DNA of 64,000 nucleotides from Brachyspira pilosicoli P43/6/78 (GTDB taxonomy: Bacteria; Spirochaetota; Brachyspiria; Brachyspirales; Brachyspiraceae). Shown here piece after piece: positions 41,556 through 51,925 of this stretch (position 1 is the stretch's first letter; each line of letters starts with the position of its first letter). The stretch is from the NCBI RefSeq assembly GCF_000325665.1, contig NC_019908.1:186001-250000 (forward strand). The letters are read 5' to 3'. Made by a program: the position numbers and the translations under genes. Below the pieces are notes generated by a model that made no database searches, had not been told where the DNA came from, and worked only from the letters and a program-made list of their open reading frames with translations.

Positions 41556-41630
41556 CCTTTTTGGTTCTTTGTGGCAACAAAAGAACTGGGGGGCGGGGGC
41601 TAGTCCCCGCGAATAATAAAAAAAGAAATT
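41556..41630 (+). repeat. Dispersed repeat copy upstream of proS
   Basis: GGTTCTTT and AAAAGAAC are inverted repeats, followed by a G-rich stretch GCGGGGGCTAGTCCCCG that is itself a near-perfect hairpin, then an AATAATAAAAAA tail. A 17-base block is identical to the copy at 62985. It sits 43 bases before the proS ATG inside the otherwise featureless gap 41396-41673. Confidence 0.65.
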
Positions 41631-41673
41631 TTTCAATATATCATTAATACAAATTTTTTAAGGGAAACATATT

Positions 41674-43410
41674 ATGCGTTTATCGAAATTATTTATGCCA
41701 ACACTAAAAGAAGCTCCAAGTGATGCTATAATAGCTTCTAATAAATTAATGATAAGAGCAGCACTTGCAAGAAAAATATCTAATGGCCTTTATTCTTATT
41801 TGCCTTTGGGTGTGAGGGTATTAAATAAAATATCCAACATAATACGAGAAGAGATGGATGCAATAGGCTCTAATGAATGCATAATGCCTATACTTGTTTC
41901 AAAAGAATTATTAACTCCTTCTGGAAGATGGGAGAGATTTAAAAAAGAATTATTTAGACTAAAAGATAGAAATGATGTTGATATGGCAATGGGTCCTACT
42001 CATGAAGAAGCTTTCACTATTACAGCTCAAAATGAAATACAGTCTTATAAAGATTTGCCTGTTACATTATATCAAATACATACAAAATTTAGAGATGAGA
42101 TTCGTCCAAGATTTGGGGTTATTCGCTCTAAAGAGTTTACAATGAAAGATGCTTATTCATTTCATATCACTAAAGAGTGCCTTGACAAGACTTATAATGA
42201 TATGAGCGGTGCTTATACAAAAATATTTAAGAGAATGGGGCTTGATACAGTGAGCGTAAAAGCTGACAGCGGAGCAATGGGCGGTGAAGGAAGCGAAGAG
42301 TTTATGGTGTTAAGTGAAGTAGGGGAAGAGACTATTATTTTCTGCTCAAAATGTAATTATAGGGCTAATGTTGAAAAGGCTAATGTGATGGAAGATGAAG
42401 AGGCTAAATCTTATACTGATAAAGCATTAGAAGAAGTATATACTCCAGATATAAAAACTATTGAAGATTTAGAGAAATTCTTTAATACTTCTTCAAAGAA
42501 TTTTATTAAAAGCATAATATACAAAACAGAAGAAGATGAAGTAATATTGGTTGCAATTAGAGGCGATTTAGAGATAAACGAAACAAAACTTTCAAATGCT
42601 TTAGGCGGACTTGATATAGAACTTGCTTCTGAGGATATTATAAAAGAAGTTACAGGGGCTAGAGTTGGTTTTGCTTCTCCTGTTGGATTAAAGAAAAAGA
42701 TAAGAATATTTGCAGATAAGTCTATAAAAACAGTAGCTGATGCAATAATTGGCGGAAACAAAGACGACACTCATATAAAAAATGTTAATATAAACAGAGA
42801 TTTTAATGTAGATGTATGGGGTGATTTTAGAGTTGCCAAAGAGGGAGATAGATGTCCTGAATGCGGAGAGAAACTTTATCAGAAAAAAGGTTTAGAGCTT
42901 GGACATATATTTAAGCTTGGTGATAAATATACTCAGGCATTTAATTTCACTGTATTAGATGAAAACAATAAAGCAATTACTCCTATAATGGGTTGTTATG
43001 GTATTGGAGTTAATAGGGCTTTGGCTTCTGTAATAGAGCAGAATTATGATGACAAGGGTATAATATTTCCTATAAGTGTTGCTCCTTATGAGGCTATAGT
43101 TGTTGCTATTGATAAAGAAACTGAAGAGTCATTCAAAAAAGCAGAAGAGATATATAAGGCTTTAAGTGCTATTGGTGTTGAAACTATGTTTGATGACAGA
43201 AAAGAGAGACTTGGTGTTAAACTTAATGACTGCGATTTGATTGGTGTGCCTATGAGAATAATAGTAGGTAAAAAATCACTTGAGCGTGGAGTTGTTGAGT
43301 TTAAGTTGAGAAGAGATTTAGAGAGTGTTGAAGTTAAGCTTGAAGATATAGTTGAATATGTGAAAGCAAAAAAGAAAGAATTATTTGATGAAATAAACTC
43401 TAAATTATAA
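41674..43410 (+). CDS. proS: Prolyl-tRNA synthetase
   Basis: A 578-residue bacterial-type class II enzyme. Motif 1 is around PILVSKELL; motif 2 includes KFRDEIRPRFGVIRSKEF; motif 3 is GIGVNRALASVIEQ. The editing insertion of about 150 residues (from YTPDIKTIEDLEKFF to KDDTHIKN) is present. It charges tRNA-Pro and clears Ala-tRNA-Pro. The anticodon-binding domain begins APYEAIVVAID. The gene begins after the repeat with an AAGGG site 9 bases from the ATG. Confidence 0.97.
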   Translation: MRLSKLFMPTLKEAPSDAIIASNKLMIRAALARKISNGLYSYLPLGVRVLNKISNIIREEMDAIGSNECIMPILVSKELLTPSGRWERFKKELFRLKDRNDVDMAMGPTHEEAFTITAQNEIQSYKDLPVTLYQIHTKFRDEIRPRFGVIRSKEFTMKDAYSFHITKECLDKTYNDMSGAYTKIFKRMGLDTVSVKADSGAMGGEGSEEFMVLSEVGEETIIFCSKCNYRANVEKANVMEDEEAKSYTDKALEEVYTPDIKTIEDLEKFFNTSSKNFIKSIIYKTEEDEVILVAIRGDLEINETKLSNALGGLDIELASEDIIKEVTGARVGFASPVGLKKKIRIFADKSIKTVADAIIGGNKDDTHIKNVNINRDFNVDVWGDFRVAKEGDRCPECGEKLYQKKGLELGHIFKLGDKYTQAFNFTVLDENNKAITPIMGCYGIGVNRALASVIEQNYDDKGIIFPISVAPYEAIVVAIDKETEESFKKAEEIYKALSAIGVETMFDDRKERLGVKLNDCDLIGVPMRIIVGKKSLERGVVEFKLRRDLESVEVKLEDIVEYVKAKKKELFDEINSKL

Positions 43411-43425
43411 TAAAATATTTTTAGT

Positions 43426-43857
43426 ATGATAGAGCTTATAAATAGTATTGATGATAATATAATAGAATCTATTTTTTTTATATCATCAAAAAGCGAATAT
43501 ATTACTTTATCTAAAAATTATATAAAAGAGTATATAGAAGATAAAAATCATAAAGTAGTTATAATAAAAGATGATGAAAAGATAGTAGGCTTTATCATAT
43601 ATTTTTTGCTCTCTCCAGAAATAGATATTTTATTTATAGCTACATATCCTCACAATAAAGGCTATGGCAATAAATTATTATCATATTTATTTGACGATGC
43701 TGAAAACAATAATGTAGATAGTATAAAATTAGATTTGCATGAAAATAATATTAATGCAAAAGAGTTTTATACCAAAAATGGATTTCAATCTATAGGTGTT
43801 AGAAAAAAATATTATAACAATAAATATAGTGCTTTAATTTTAGAGAAAAAACTATAA
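43426..43857 (+). CDS. GNAT family acetyltransferase
   Basis: A 143-residue GNAT with a divergent motif A (YPHNKGYGNKLLSYLFDDAE) and the C-terminal ENNINAKEFYTKNGFQSIGVRKKYY, which resembles RimI-like N-acetyltransferases. The substrate is not determinable. It starts 15 bases after proS without a good Shine-Dalgarno, so translation may depend on coupling. It is convergent with the permease gene, with 6 bases between. Confidence 0.82.
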   Translation: MIELINSIDDNIIESIFFISSKSEYITLSKNYIKEYIEDKNHKVVIIKDDEKIVGFIIYFLLSPEIDILFIATYPHNKGYGNKLLSYLFDDAENNNVDSIKLDLHENNINAKEFYTKNGFQSIGVRKKYYNNKYSALILEKKL

Positions 43858-43863
43858 AACAAA

Positions 43864-44934
43864 TTAATAGAATTTCTTAAATGCCAAGAAACAAAGTCCG
43901 GCAAATATAATATTAGGCATCCAAGCAGCTATAAATGGATTCATGTTTCCTCCATCTCCCATAGAACGAAACATCATAAGTATAGAATAATATACTAAAG
44001 CAACCATTATAACCATTACTAAACTTACTACCAATACACTTTGAGTAGAAAATTTTGAAAATAATGAAGCAAGCAAAACAATAATAAAGCCAGAGAAACA
44101 ATATGATATTCTATAGTGAAAATCTGTTTCAAGGGTATTAGTATTTAAATTTACCTCTTTTCTTAATTTAATCCAATGCATCTCTTCAGTTAAGCTCATA
44201 GAGTCTAAAGCAGGTCTATTCATAAAATGTTCAGGTCTTTCAAGCACATCAAGCGGATAATTAGTTATTTCCTTTACAGATATATTTTTTTTATCAGTAA
44301 ACTCAGCTAATATGCCTGTTTCAGCATACCATTTTTTTTCATTATCATTCCATCTCACGCTTGGTGATGATATTCTCATATCTATAGCGCCATCTTCTTT
44401 TAATTTTACAATAACAGTATTTGTAAGATAATTATCATTAAAATTAAAGTTCTCTATAAAATATATATAATTATTAGCTCCAAATATATTTAATGAGCCA
44501 GTGTATTCTCCTTTTTTATGCCCTCGTCCTAAATCATTAGCTTCAAAAGATATTTTATTCATAGGAGCTGCTACAAATTGCCAAAAACCAATAAGTCCTA
44601 AGCATAATGCTATTACTATAATAAATATTGGCGAAGAAAATTTAAATAAACTTATACCAGAATTTTGTACAGCCAACATCTCTTTATTTTTTACAAAAGT
44701 ACCAAGAACATAAGTAGAAGAAAACATTAATGCTATTGGAAATAAGTAATATAAATTATGCGGCGTTCTTGCGGCATGGTATGTAATAAAGTATTTCATA
44801 TTTTCTGGGTGTTCGGTGTAGTAAGATAATTTACTGCTTAAATCTGCTATAGTAACTAATATAACAAATAGTATTAGCGAACCTACAAACATAGATAAGA
44901 ATTCTTTTAATAAATACGAGTTAAGTTTTTTCAT
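43864..44934 (-). CDS. LptF/LptG-type (YjgP/YjgQ) permease
   Basis: A 356-residue permease with three N-terminal and three C-terminal hydrophobic segments around a beta-rich periplasmic domain (LNIFGANNYIYFIENFNF). The start LNSYLLKEFLSMFVGSLILF and KNKEMLAVQNSGIS resemble LptG. In LPS bacteria LptFG extract LPS; Brachyspira makes lipooligosaccharide, so this may act in that export. Only one of the two paralogues is here. It lies 9 bases after the DUF2225 gene. Confidence 0.85.
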   Translation of the reverse strand: MKKLNSYLLKEFLSMFVGSLILFVILVTIADLSSKLSYYTEHPENMKYFITYHAARTPHNLYYLFPIALMFSSTYVLGTFVKNKEMLAVQNSGISLFKFSSPIFIIVIALCLGLIGFWQFVAAPMNKISFEANDLGRGHKKGEYTGSLNIFGANNYIYFIENFNFNDNYLTNTVIVKLKEDGAIDMRISSPSVRWNDNEKKWYAETGILAEFTDKKNISVKEITNYPLDVLERPEHFMNRPALDSMSLTEEMHWIKLRKEVNLNTNTLETDFHYRISYCFSGFIIVLLASLFSKFSTQSVLVVSLVMVIMVALVYYSILMMFRSMGDGGNMNPFIAAWMPNIIFAGLCFLAFKKFY

Positions 44935-44943
44935 TTAATTAAA

Positions 44944-45822
44944 TTAGTCCACATTTATTCCATAGTTTTCATTCAAATAAGTTAATTCCTCACTTATACG
45001 TGTATGCAATTCTTTTATTTTTTCTAATAATGCAGAAGGTTTTGACTTACTGCTTTTACCAGAACCAAATATTTTGCTGATTTTTCTTTTAGCCTGTACT
45101 AATGTTTTAGCTTTAACATTAGGGTCTGGTATAAATTTAGAAGCATCGGTACCAAGTAAAGCCCCCATATAAAGCATTCCTTCATAACCAAAATTATTAT
45201 CTATATCAGGACCAAAGCTTTTTAATTTATCAAAACTTTCTTTACCGTTTTGCATATACTCTATAGCCTCAGTATAAAACTCACTAGCTTTATACTGAAA
45301 AAATGGTATTAATTTATCATAATTATCATTAGGATAAATACTAGCCAAATCTTCTAAAGTCCAGCTTAATCTTAAAGATGATAAAGCTTTTTTAAGTGTA
45401 GGGGCAGAATCTTTAGTATGATAACGATATCCGTCTAATGCTAAAAAATAGCTAGCAGCTCCCGAAATTAAATTCCTATTTTTCTTAAAATCTATATCAG
45501 GTCCAAAAAACTCATGCATATATTTAGACCTTTGTTCATAACTATCAAAAGCTTCTTTAATTTTATGACTATCAACCATGTTAAAATCTTCTTGAAAAGC
45601 AGCATATAAACAATGCGGACAAACAGCTACAACATATATAAGAGGGTATACTGCTCCATATTTTTTGCTTTTCTCATAAGTTCTTCTTAAATCATCTCTT
45701 AAATTACCAGCAATTAATCTTCCCCCTCCAGTAAGAAGCATTTCATGATAGAACTCTTTGTTACATACAGGGCAAGTTCTTGGGTTTTTTTCAAAGTATG
45801 ATATTTTTAATTCTTCAGCCAT
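44944..45822 (-). CDS. DUF2225 family protein
   Basis: A 292-residue protein with two CxxC pairs (CPVC near residue 17 and CPHC near residue 69), separated by RLIAGNLRDDLRRTYE, a pattern of DUF2225. A helical, TPR-like region follows. The cysteine pairs probably bind zinc. Members are of unknown function and common in spirochaetes and Firmicutes. Direction and spacing put it in the unit ending in the permease gene. Confidence 0.83.
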   Translation of the reverse strand: MAEELKISYFEKNPRTCPVCNKEFYHEMLLTGGGRLIAGNLRDDLRRTYEKSKKYGAVYPLIYVVAVCPHCLYAAFQEDFNMVDSHKIKEAFDSYEQRSKYMHEFFGPDIDFKKNRNLISGAASYFLALDGYRYHTKDSAPTLKKALSSLRLSWTLEDLASIYPNDNYDKLIPFFQYKASEFYTEAIEYMQNGKESFDKLKSFGPDIDNNFGYEGMLYMGALLGTDASKFIPDPNVKAKTLVQAKRKISKIFGSGKSSKSKPSALLEKIKELHTRISEELTYLNENYGINVD

Positions 45823-45885
45823 AAAAAATCCTATTTATATAACTTTATAAACGATACAAATGTTAAATTAATTATCGGTTTATTT

Positions 45886-47020
45886 TTATTTTTCAATATC
45901 ACTTATATTGAGTTTACTTATTCTAAGTTCTTTAAATAGAGTATTATAATATGCTATGTAAAACTCTGGGTATCTTGCTGCATTAATTCTCACTTCACCC
46001 GCACTTTTACCAAGTATTGATAAATCTATAGTTTGACCATCTATGTATATGTATTTATTTCCATCTTCTTTTGTATACAATACCACAGGCTGTGATGCAT
46101 AATCTAAAGTAGAATCGAATGATATAATATTTTGGTCTTCTGTTGCTACTATACCATCTATAAAATTGCCGTCATAGAACTTTTTATACCTTATTTCTTT
46201 TGTATTATCTTTAGTATTGTATATGATATTGAATCTATTATGTGCTTCATGTTCTACAGTATATTGATTTACATTGTTTAATATTGGGTTACTATCCAAA
46301 AAAAGTAAAAGCTGTATTTGTTTTTCTTGAGGCATAAAATAAGTTTCCTGTAGAATATTCTTTCATATATACAGCATATCCGTCATTTTCTGCTACAGGA
46401 TATACTTTTTCTATTATTTTATTTGTATATACTAAATCTGAAAAGAAATTATCTCTATAAAATCTAGATACAGATAATATGCCTTTACTGTCTATAAAAA
46501 ACAATATAGGAGAATTAAATGTAGAAACTACTAGTTTTAAATCTATAATTTTTCTGTTGTTTCTTAAATCCATAGCATAATTATTAAATGTACCAGAATT
46601 ATTATTTGCATACCATATTTTATTATTTTTCAAATATGATATATGCATATTATCAGAATTGCTTGCTATGCTGATTAAGCTTCCTAATTCTCTATTTTTA
46701 TCCAATATTTCTCTTTTGAAATTTCCATTTTTGCCAAACACATAAACAGGGGCATTTATTTTATCATCATAGTAAGCTATATGCAGATTATTATTTGGGT
46801 CTATTAATAATTCACTAATATAAGGTTCGCTATTTAAAGATGCAACCGACCAAGTTGAAATAGACTCAAAACTGCTTATTCTGTAATAATGTTTTGATAA
46901 TGGCGGAGCATCTTTATTAATATCTCTTTCATACTGAGCATTTATATTTGAGTAGAAAATACTAATAGCGATTAATATTAAAAAGATTTTATTTCTTTTT
47001 AGTTTTTTTAATTTTTTCAT
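45886..47020 (-). CDS. Secreted protein of unknown function, frameshifted
   Basis: A signal peptide ending SNINAQ, then repeated beta units (SWVASLNSEPYISELLID-like and AYYDD) that suggest a propeller. The first frame stops in KTNTAFTFFG at 46292. Another frame runs from 46335 to 45886 with DSNPILNNVNQYTVE. The T run (seven A's at 46298-46304 on the + strand) is one too long; with six the frames join as AFTFLDSNPILNN, giving 377 residues. The start overlaps the GlmU-like gene by 32 bases. Function unknown. Confidence 0.68.
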
Positions 47021-48545
47021 CTTTTAATTTTATAACAGATTCTATACCTTCTTCTTTTGGTCTTATAAATCTGCACTTAATAACTTTTCCATTTTCATCA
47101 AGAACAGCTTTTATATGAGAATAGTAGAATATACAATGTTCTATATAAGCATTATCATCTACAATAGAGCCGTATATGTAGCTTACTCCTTTAATAAGTA
47201 CATTTTTACCTATGCTAAGCGGGTGTTTATCGCTTCCTGTAACATTAACACCTCTCTCTAATGTAGTATTTTCTCCTATATATACATTTCCTCTTATTTG
47301 GTTTCCGGCATATATTTGTACATTGTTAGAAAGCACCATTTTTTGATTATCTAAGCAAGATACTAATGCATTATCTCCTATATAAGTATGCTCTCCAAGT
47401 TCAATATTACCTTCAAGTCTTGCACCATGGTCTATATAAACTCCATAGTTGATTTTTACGCCCTTACCTACATAAGCACCTTTTCCTATATATATATCAA
47501 GAGGCTTTTCATCTTTATCAATTTCTAATATCTGCTCAACTACACTGTCATCAATGAAGAAGTCTTCTCCGTCATATATTGTAATAATGTTTTTTAATTT
47601 ATTGTAAACATTATTTCTAGCAATAGACTCCATTTCTTTAAGTACAGTTTTATCATTAAAGCCTAAAACAACTCTATTATCTTTTGGCATATATGTAGAT
47701 ATTGATAGATTATTATTAACAAACATCTCTATTAAGTCTGTTAAATAAAGTTCATTTTGAGCATTATTTGCTTTTAATTCTTTTATTAAATTTAAAAGAG
47801 GGTCAATTTTAAAACCGTATATACCAGCAACATATTCATGCATATTGTCTAAAAGCTCATCTTTTCCGTACTCAAATTTTTCATCTTTATAAGCCTTTAC
47901 TAAATCTTCATCATCTTTAAGAGCAAGTATGTCTTTATATTCTATAACTCCCATTACCTGACCCTTACTTCCTTCTCTGTATTGGCTTTTTTTATGGTCT
48001 TTAGTTAATCCTCTAGTTCTTAATACTCTTCCATAATAGTTGCCGCCTTTAGGTCCGTCATACATAGCTGTCATTAATATCATGTCTGTTTTAGCTTTCA
48101 TAAACTCATCATGAAACTCTTTCATAGTGTTAGAGTCTATTAGCCCCATATCAGCATATATAACATAACAATATTTAATGTTTTTTAAATCGCTCTTCTC
48201 AAGACCTACCTTTACAGCATGTCCAGTTCCTAATTGTTTTTCTTGATAAGCAAAATTAGTATTAGCCTGCTTTCCTACAGCATTAGCTACTTCTAAAGCC
48301 TTTATTCCAACAACTATAGTAATATTACTTTTATTTATACCATTTTTTACAGCAAGCCTTACTCTCTCTATACTAGGTACTCCCCAAATAGTATGAAGCA
48401 TTTTTGATGTTGAACTTCTTATCCTTTTACCATGTCCTGCTGCCAATATTATTACCAAACTATCATTTTTAGAGAATTTAGATGATAATTGCTCTAAGCT
48501 TTCTTCTACATTCTTTATATTATTCGCTTCTTCTCTTTTTGTCAT
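46989..48545 (-). CDS. glmU: GlmU-like nucleotidyltransferase with left-handed beta-helix
   Basis: A 518-residue protein. The N-terminal domain has VIILAAGHGKRIRSSTSKML and QLGTGHAV, matching the UTP:GlcNAc-1-P uridylyltransferase half of GlmU (LAAGxGTRM...K.LH; here the Thr is Lys). The C-terminal third has hexapeptide repeats (YVGKGVKINYGVYIDHGARL, then VYIGENTTLERGVNV). I do not see the usual acetyltransferase end, and the tail is a Lys-rich extension, so only the first activity is probable. UDP-GlcNAc feeds peptidoglycan. Upstream by 25 bases is a TPR-like gene. Confidence 0.72.
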   Translation of the reverse strand: MTKREEANNIKNVEESLEQLSSKFSKNDSLVIILAAGHGKRIRSSTSKMLHTIWGVPSIERVRLAVKNGINKSNITIVVGIKALEVANAVGKQANTNFAYQEKQLGTGHAVKVGLEKSDLKNIKYCYVIYADMGLIDSNTMKEFHDEFMKAKTDMILMTAMYDGPKGGNYYGRVLRTRGLTKDHKKSQYREGSKGQVMGVIEYKDILALKDDEDLVKAYKDEKFEYGKDELLDNMHEYVAGIYGFKIDPLLNLIKELKANNAQNELYLTDLIEMFVNNNLSISTYMPKDNRVVLGFNDKTVLKEMESIARNNVYNKLKNIITIYDGEDFFIDDSVVEQILEIDKDEKPLDIYIGKGAYVGKGVKINYGVYIDHGARLEGNIELGEHTYIGDNALVSCLDNQKMVLSNNVQIYAGNQIRGNVYIGENTTLERGVNVTGSDKHPLSIGKNVLIKGVSYIYGSIVDDNAYIEHCIFYYSHIKAVLDENGKVIKCRFIRPKEEGIESVIKLKDEKIKKTKKK

Positions 48546-48570
48546 AAACTAGCTCCTAATTTTTTTTACT

Positions 48571-49101
48571 TTATTTATTTTTATTTTTATAGATTTGTTC
48601 AAATACAGGTTTTTTTATAATTTTGTTATCATTATTATTTATTTTATTATCTTTATTTAGTTTATTTTTGTCCAATTTTTCTTCATCGAGCTTTTCTTTT
48701 GCATTTAAAATATCTTCTAAGCTGTTTCTTTTATAATTATTAGGAAGATATGTATTTTTTGAATCTAAGGATAATTTATTTGTTTTAGAATTAGTAAATG
48801 TTTCATCATCGTTTAACCATTTCTGCAATACTTTTGCTATAGATTGCGATAGTGTATCTAATTTTTGTTTAGCTCTTATATTTCCGCCGAGGTTTGAATC
48901 TTCTTTGAGTATAAACTTATATAATTGCATGGCTTTTATAAAATTTTTACTTTCAAAGTTATAATAGTCAGCAATTTTTTCTATTCCGCCAAAATATGAA
49001 GCTGTAAGATAACATCTATATGCTTCTTCTATTTTTCTTTCATTAAAAAGTTCATTACCTTTTCTAATTAAGGCACTTTTAGTTTTATCATCTATACTCA
49101 T
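48571..49101 (-). CDS. Short helical, TPR-like protein of unknown function
   Basis: A 176-residue protein. Residues 1-75 look like two TPR-type helical hairpins (ALIRKGNELFNERKIEEAYR; KAMQLYKFILKED); the rest is Lys/Asn-rich and probably disordered. It is the first gene of the leftward unit 49101-43864. No membrane segment or motif is visible. Confidence 0.68.
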   Translation of the reverse strand: MSIDDKTKSALIRKGNELFNERKIEEAYRCYLTASYFGGIEKIADYYNFESKNFIKAMQLYKFILKEDSNLGGNIRAKQKLDTLSQSIAKVLQKWLNDDETFTNSKTNKLSLDSKNTYLPNNYKRNSLEDILNAKEKLDEEKLDKNKLNKDNKINNNDNKIIKKPVFEQIYKNKNK

Positions 49102-49243
49102 ATGAGTAATAATTATATATCAATAATATTAAAGTTCAAGTATAATTTGTAATATAAGAAGATATTATTTATATTCTATATACTTGCTTATTTAGGCTTT
49201 TATATTAAAATGCTACTAACAATAATATTGGAGTTTTTTATAT

Positions 49244-51871
49244 ATGTTTAATAGTGTTAAGGATAGATTAAAAGAGTTAATAAGAGAACAATATTTAATA
49301 ATAGACGGTGCCACAGGTACAGAACTTCAAAAGAAAGAAATAAAAAAAGAATATTGGACTTTCAACGGCAATAATATAGAAGGCTGTAATGAGATATTGA
49401 ATATAACAGCTCCTCATATAATGAAAGAGATACATATAGATTATTTGAATGCTAATGCCAATATAACAAAGACTAATAGTTTTGGGGCTATACCTTGGGT
49501 TTTAAGCGAATATGATATTGCTGATAAGGCTTATGAACTAGCAAAACAAGCGGCAGTTATAGCAAATGAGGCTAGAGATGAATATTTAAAAAATCCTAAT
49601 TCTAAAGGCGATTTGGATAGAGATATTTTTATAGCAGGTAGTTTAGGTCCTGGAGTAAAATTACCTAGTTTGGGGCAGATTGGTTTTGATGAGATGTATA
49701 GCGGTTATACTTTAGCTGCAAAAGGTTTAATAGAAGGCGGAGTTGATATAATACTTCTTGAAACGGCACAAGATGTTTTGCAATTAAAAGCAGCAATATT
49801 AGCAGTTAATGATACGGCTAAAAAATTAAATAAAGATATTCCAATAATGGTTTCTGTAACAATAGAAAAAGAAGGCACTATGCTTTTGGGTACAGATATA
49901 GAGACAGCATACACAATACTTTCAAATTTGGATATATTTTCTATAGGTATGAACTGCGGTACAGGGCCTGACATGGCAATGCAGCACATAAAAAAACTTT
50001 CTGAAATATCTTGTTTACCAATATCAATACATAGTAATGCAGGGCTTCCGGAAAACAGAGATGGAAAAGCTTATTATAGCATGACACCTGAAGAGTTTGC
50101 TGAGATTAACAGCGAGTTTTTTAATTTAAGCGGACTTGCATTTATAGGAGGCTGCTGCGGAACTACTCCTAAACATATAGAGGCATTAGCAAAAAAAGTT
50201 AAAGGAGTAAAACCTAAAAAAACAGCATTAGAAAAGCAAAGGGCTTATATAGCTAGTTTATTTAATTCTGTAAGCATTAAGCAAGAGCCAGCACCTTTAA
50301 TGATAGGTGAGAGAAGCAATGCCACAGGAAGTAAAATATTTAGAGAGCTTATGATAGCAGGAGATATGGACGGAATGCTTGATGTTGGTATAAAGCAAGT
50401 TAAGTCTGGAAGTCATGCTATAGATGTTAATGCTGCTTGGGCTGGGCGTAATGAAATAGAAGATATTACAAAAATTATTTCTGCTTATGTTAAACAAATT
50501 TCTTTACCTTTGGTTATTGATGCGATAAAGCCTGATGTTATAGAAGCAGCTTTAAAAGTATATGGAGGAAAACCAATAATAAACTCTGCCAATATGGAGC
50601 AGGGGGAAGAGAAGTTTGATGCTATATGTTCACTTGCAAAAAGATATGGAGCTTCTATTATGCTTCTTACTATAGATGAAAAAGCTATGGCATTAACTTG
50701 TGAGGATAAATTAAGAATGTGCGAACGTATGTATGATAGGGCTGTTAATGTGCATAAAATACTTCCGCATGATATTATATTTGACCCTTTAACATTTACA
50801 CTTGCAAGCGGTGATGAAAATAGTTTTTTAGCTGGTGTTGAAACTTTGAATGCTATAAAAGAATTATCAAAAAGATATCCTGAAAGCTCTATAAGTTTGG
50901 GGGTGTCAAATATTTCTTTTGGACTTAAAGAAGAGGCAAGAAAGGTTATGAACTCTGTATTTTTGTATGAGGCTATTAATCATGGGCTTAGTGCTGCTAT
51001 TGTTAATGTGGCTCAAATTCTTCCTATTTCAAAAATAGGGGAGAAAGAAATAGAATTAGCAAGAGAATTAATATATAACAAAAACAAAACTAAAGAGCCT
51101 CTTATAAATTATATAAATTATTTCTCTGACAAAAAAGAAAAGAAAGAATTAACCAATGTAACCAATGAAGAAAAAATAAAAAAACCTATAAGGGAAGCTA
51201 TAAGAGATGCTATGCTTGACGGCGAGTGGAAAGATATGCAAAACTTACTTAATGAAGTTAAAGAAAATAGCGAAGAGTTTGGAGGAGAGAAAAAGTTTGC
51301 ACAGGCTATAATTGATGAGATACTTCTTCCTACTATGGCAGATATTGGAGTTAAGTTTGGTGAGGGCAGTATACAGCTTCCTTTTGTTTTGGGTTCTGCG
51401 GAGGTAATGAAAAAGAGTGTTGATTTTCTTTCTGAGTTTTTAGAGAAAAAGAAACAGGAGAAAACTGCTAAAATAATACTTGGTACTGTTGCGGGAGATG
51501 TGCATGATGTGGGTAAAAATTTAGTAGAGATAATAATAAAAAATAATGGTTTTGAAACTGTTAATCTCGGTACAAAAGTTCCTATAGAGAAATTTATAGA
51601 GGCGTATCATGAGCATAATGCTGATTGTATAGGAATGTCTGGGCTTTTGGTAAAATCTACTGAAGTGATGAAAGATAATTTAGCGTATATTAGAGATAAG
51701 GGCTTAAAAATACCTATACTTTTAGGCGGTGCTGCTTTAACTAAAGACTTTGTTGAAAACACTTGCAAAAAAGTTTATGGAGACAGTGGGAAAATATTTT
51801 ATTGTAAAGACGGTTTTGATGATATTGTTGCCATAAAAGAGATAATAGCAGACAGAGATAAAGAAAAATAA
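49244..51871 (+). CDS. metH: Cobalamin-dependent methionine synthase, without reactivation domain
   Basis: Transfers a methyl group from methyl-THF to homocysteine through cobalamin. The 875 residues contain the Hcy-binding domain with zinc ligands GMNCG and GGCCGTTP (residues to about 325). The pterin-binding domain (ERSNATGSKIFREL; DVNAAW) and the cap and B12-binding domain with DVHDVGKNLV (the His ligand) and GMSGLLVKST follow. The protein ends after the B12 domain, about 350 residues before E. coli MetH. The missing SAM-dependent reactivation domain is encoded separately at 52169. A GGAG site precedes the ATG. Confidence 0.95.
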   Translation: MFNSVKDRLKELIREQYLIIDGATGTELQKKEIKKEYWTFNGNNIEGCNEILNITAPHIMKEIHIDYLNANANITKTNSFGAIPWVLSEYDIADKAYELAKQAAVIANEARDEYLKNPNSKGDLDRDIFIAGSLGPGVKLPSLGQIGFDEMYSGYTLAAKGLIEGGVDIILLETAQDVLQLKAAILAVNDTAKKLNKDIPIMVSVTIEKEGTMLLGTDIETAYTILSNLDIFSIGMNCGTGPDMAMQHIKKLSEISCLPISIHSNAGLPENRDGKAYYSMTPEEFAEINSEFFNLSGLAFIGGCCGTTPKHIEALAKKVKGVKPKKTALEKQRAYIASLFNSVSIKQEPAPLMIGERSNATGSKIFRELMIAGDMDGMLDVGIKQVKSGSHAIDVNAAWAGRNEIEDITKIISAYVKQISLPLVIDAIKPDVIEAALKVYGGKPIINSANMEQGEEKFDAICSLAKRYGASIMLLTIDEKAMALTCEDKLRMCERMYDRAVNVHKILPHDIIFDPLTFTLASGDENSFLAGVETLNAIKELSKRYPESSISLGVSNISFGLKEEARKVMNSVFLYEAINHGLSAAIVNVAQILPISKIGEKEIELARELIYNKNKTKEPLINYINYFSDKKEKKELTNVTNEEKIKKPIREAIRDAMLDGEWKDMQNLLNEVKENSEEFGGEKKFAQAIIDEILLPTMADIGVKFGEGSIQLPFVLGSAEVMKKSVDFLSEFLEKKKQEKTAKIILGTVAGDVHDVGKNLVEIIIKNNGFETVNLGTKVPIEKFIEAYHEHNADCIGMSGLLVKSTEVMKDNLAYIRDKGLKIPILLGGAALTKDFVENTCKKVYGDSGKIFYCKDGFDDIVAIKEIIADRDKEK

Positions 51872-51925
51872 TAATTTAAGAAAGCTAAGCCTAAGCTAAC
51901 TAATAAGTTTACTATTAGCTTATTA

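Noticed and set aside
49102-49243. Cobalamin or SAM riboswitch upstream of metH
   Set aside because: The 142-base AT-rich gap is too short and lacks the conserved boxes of either class.
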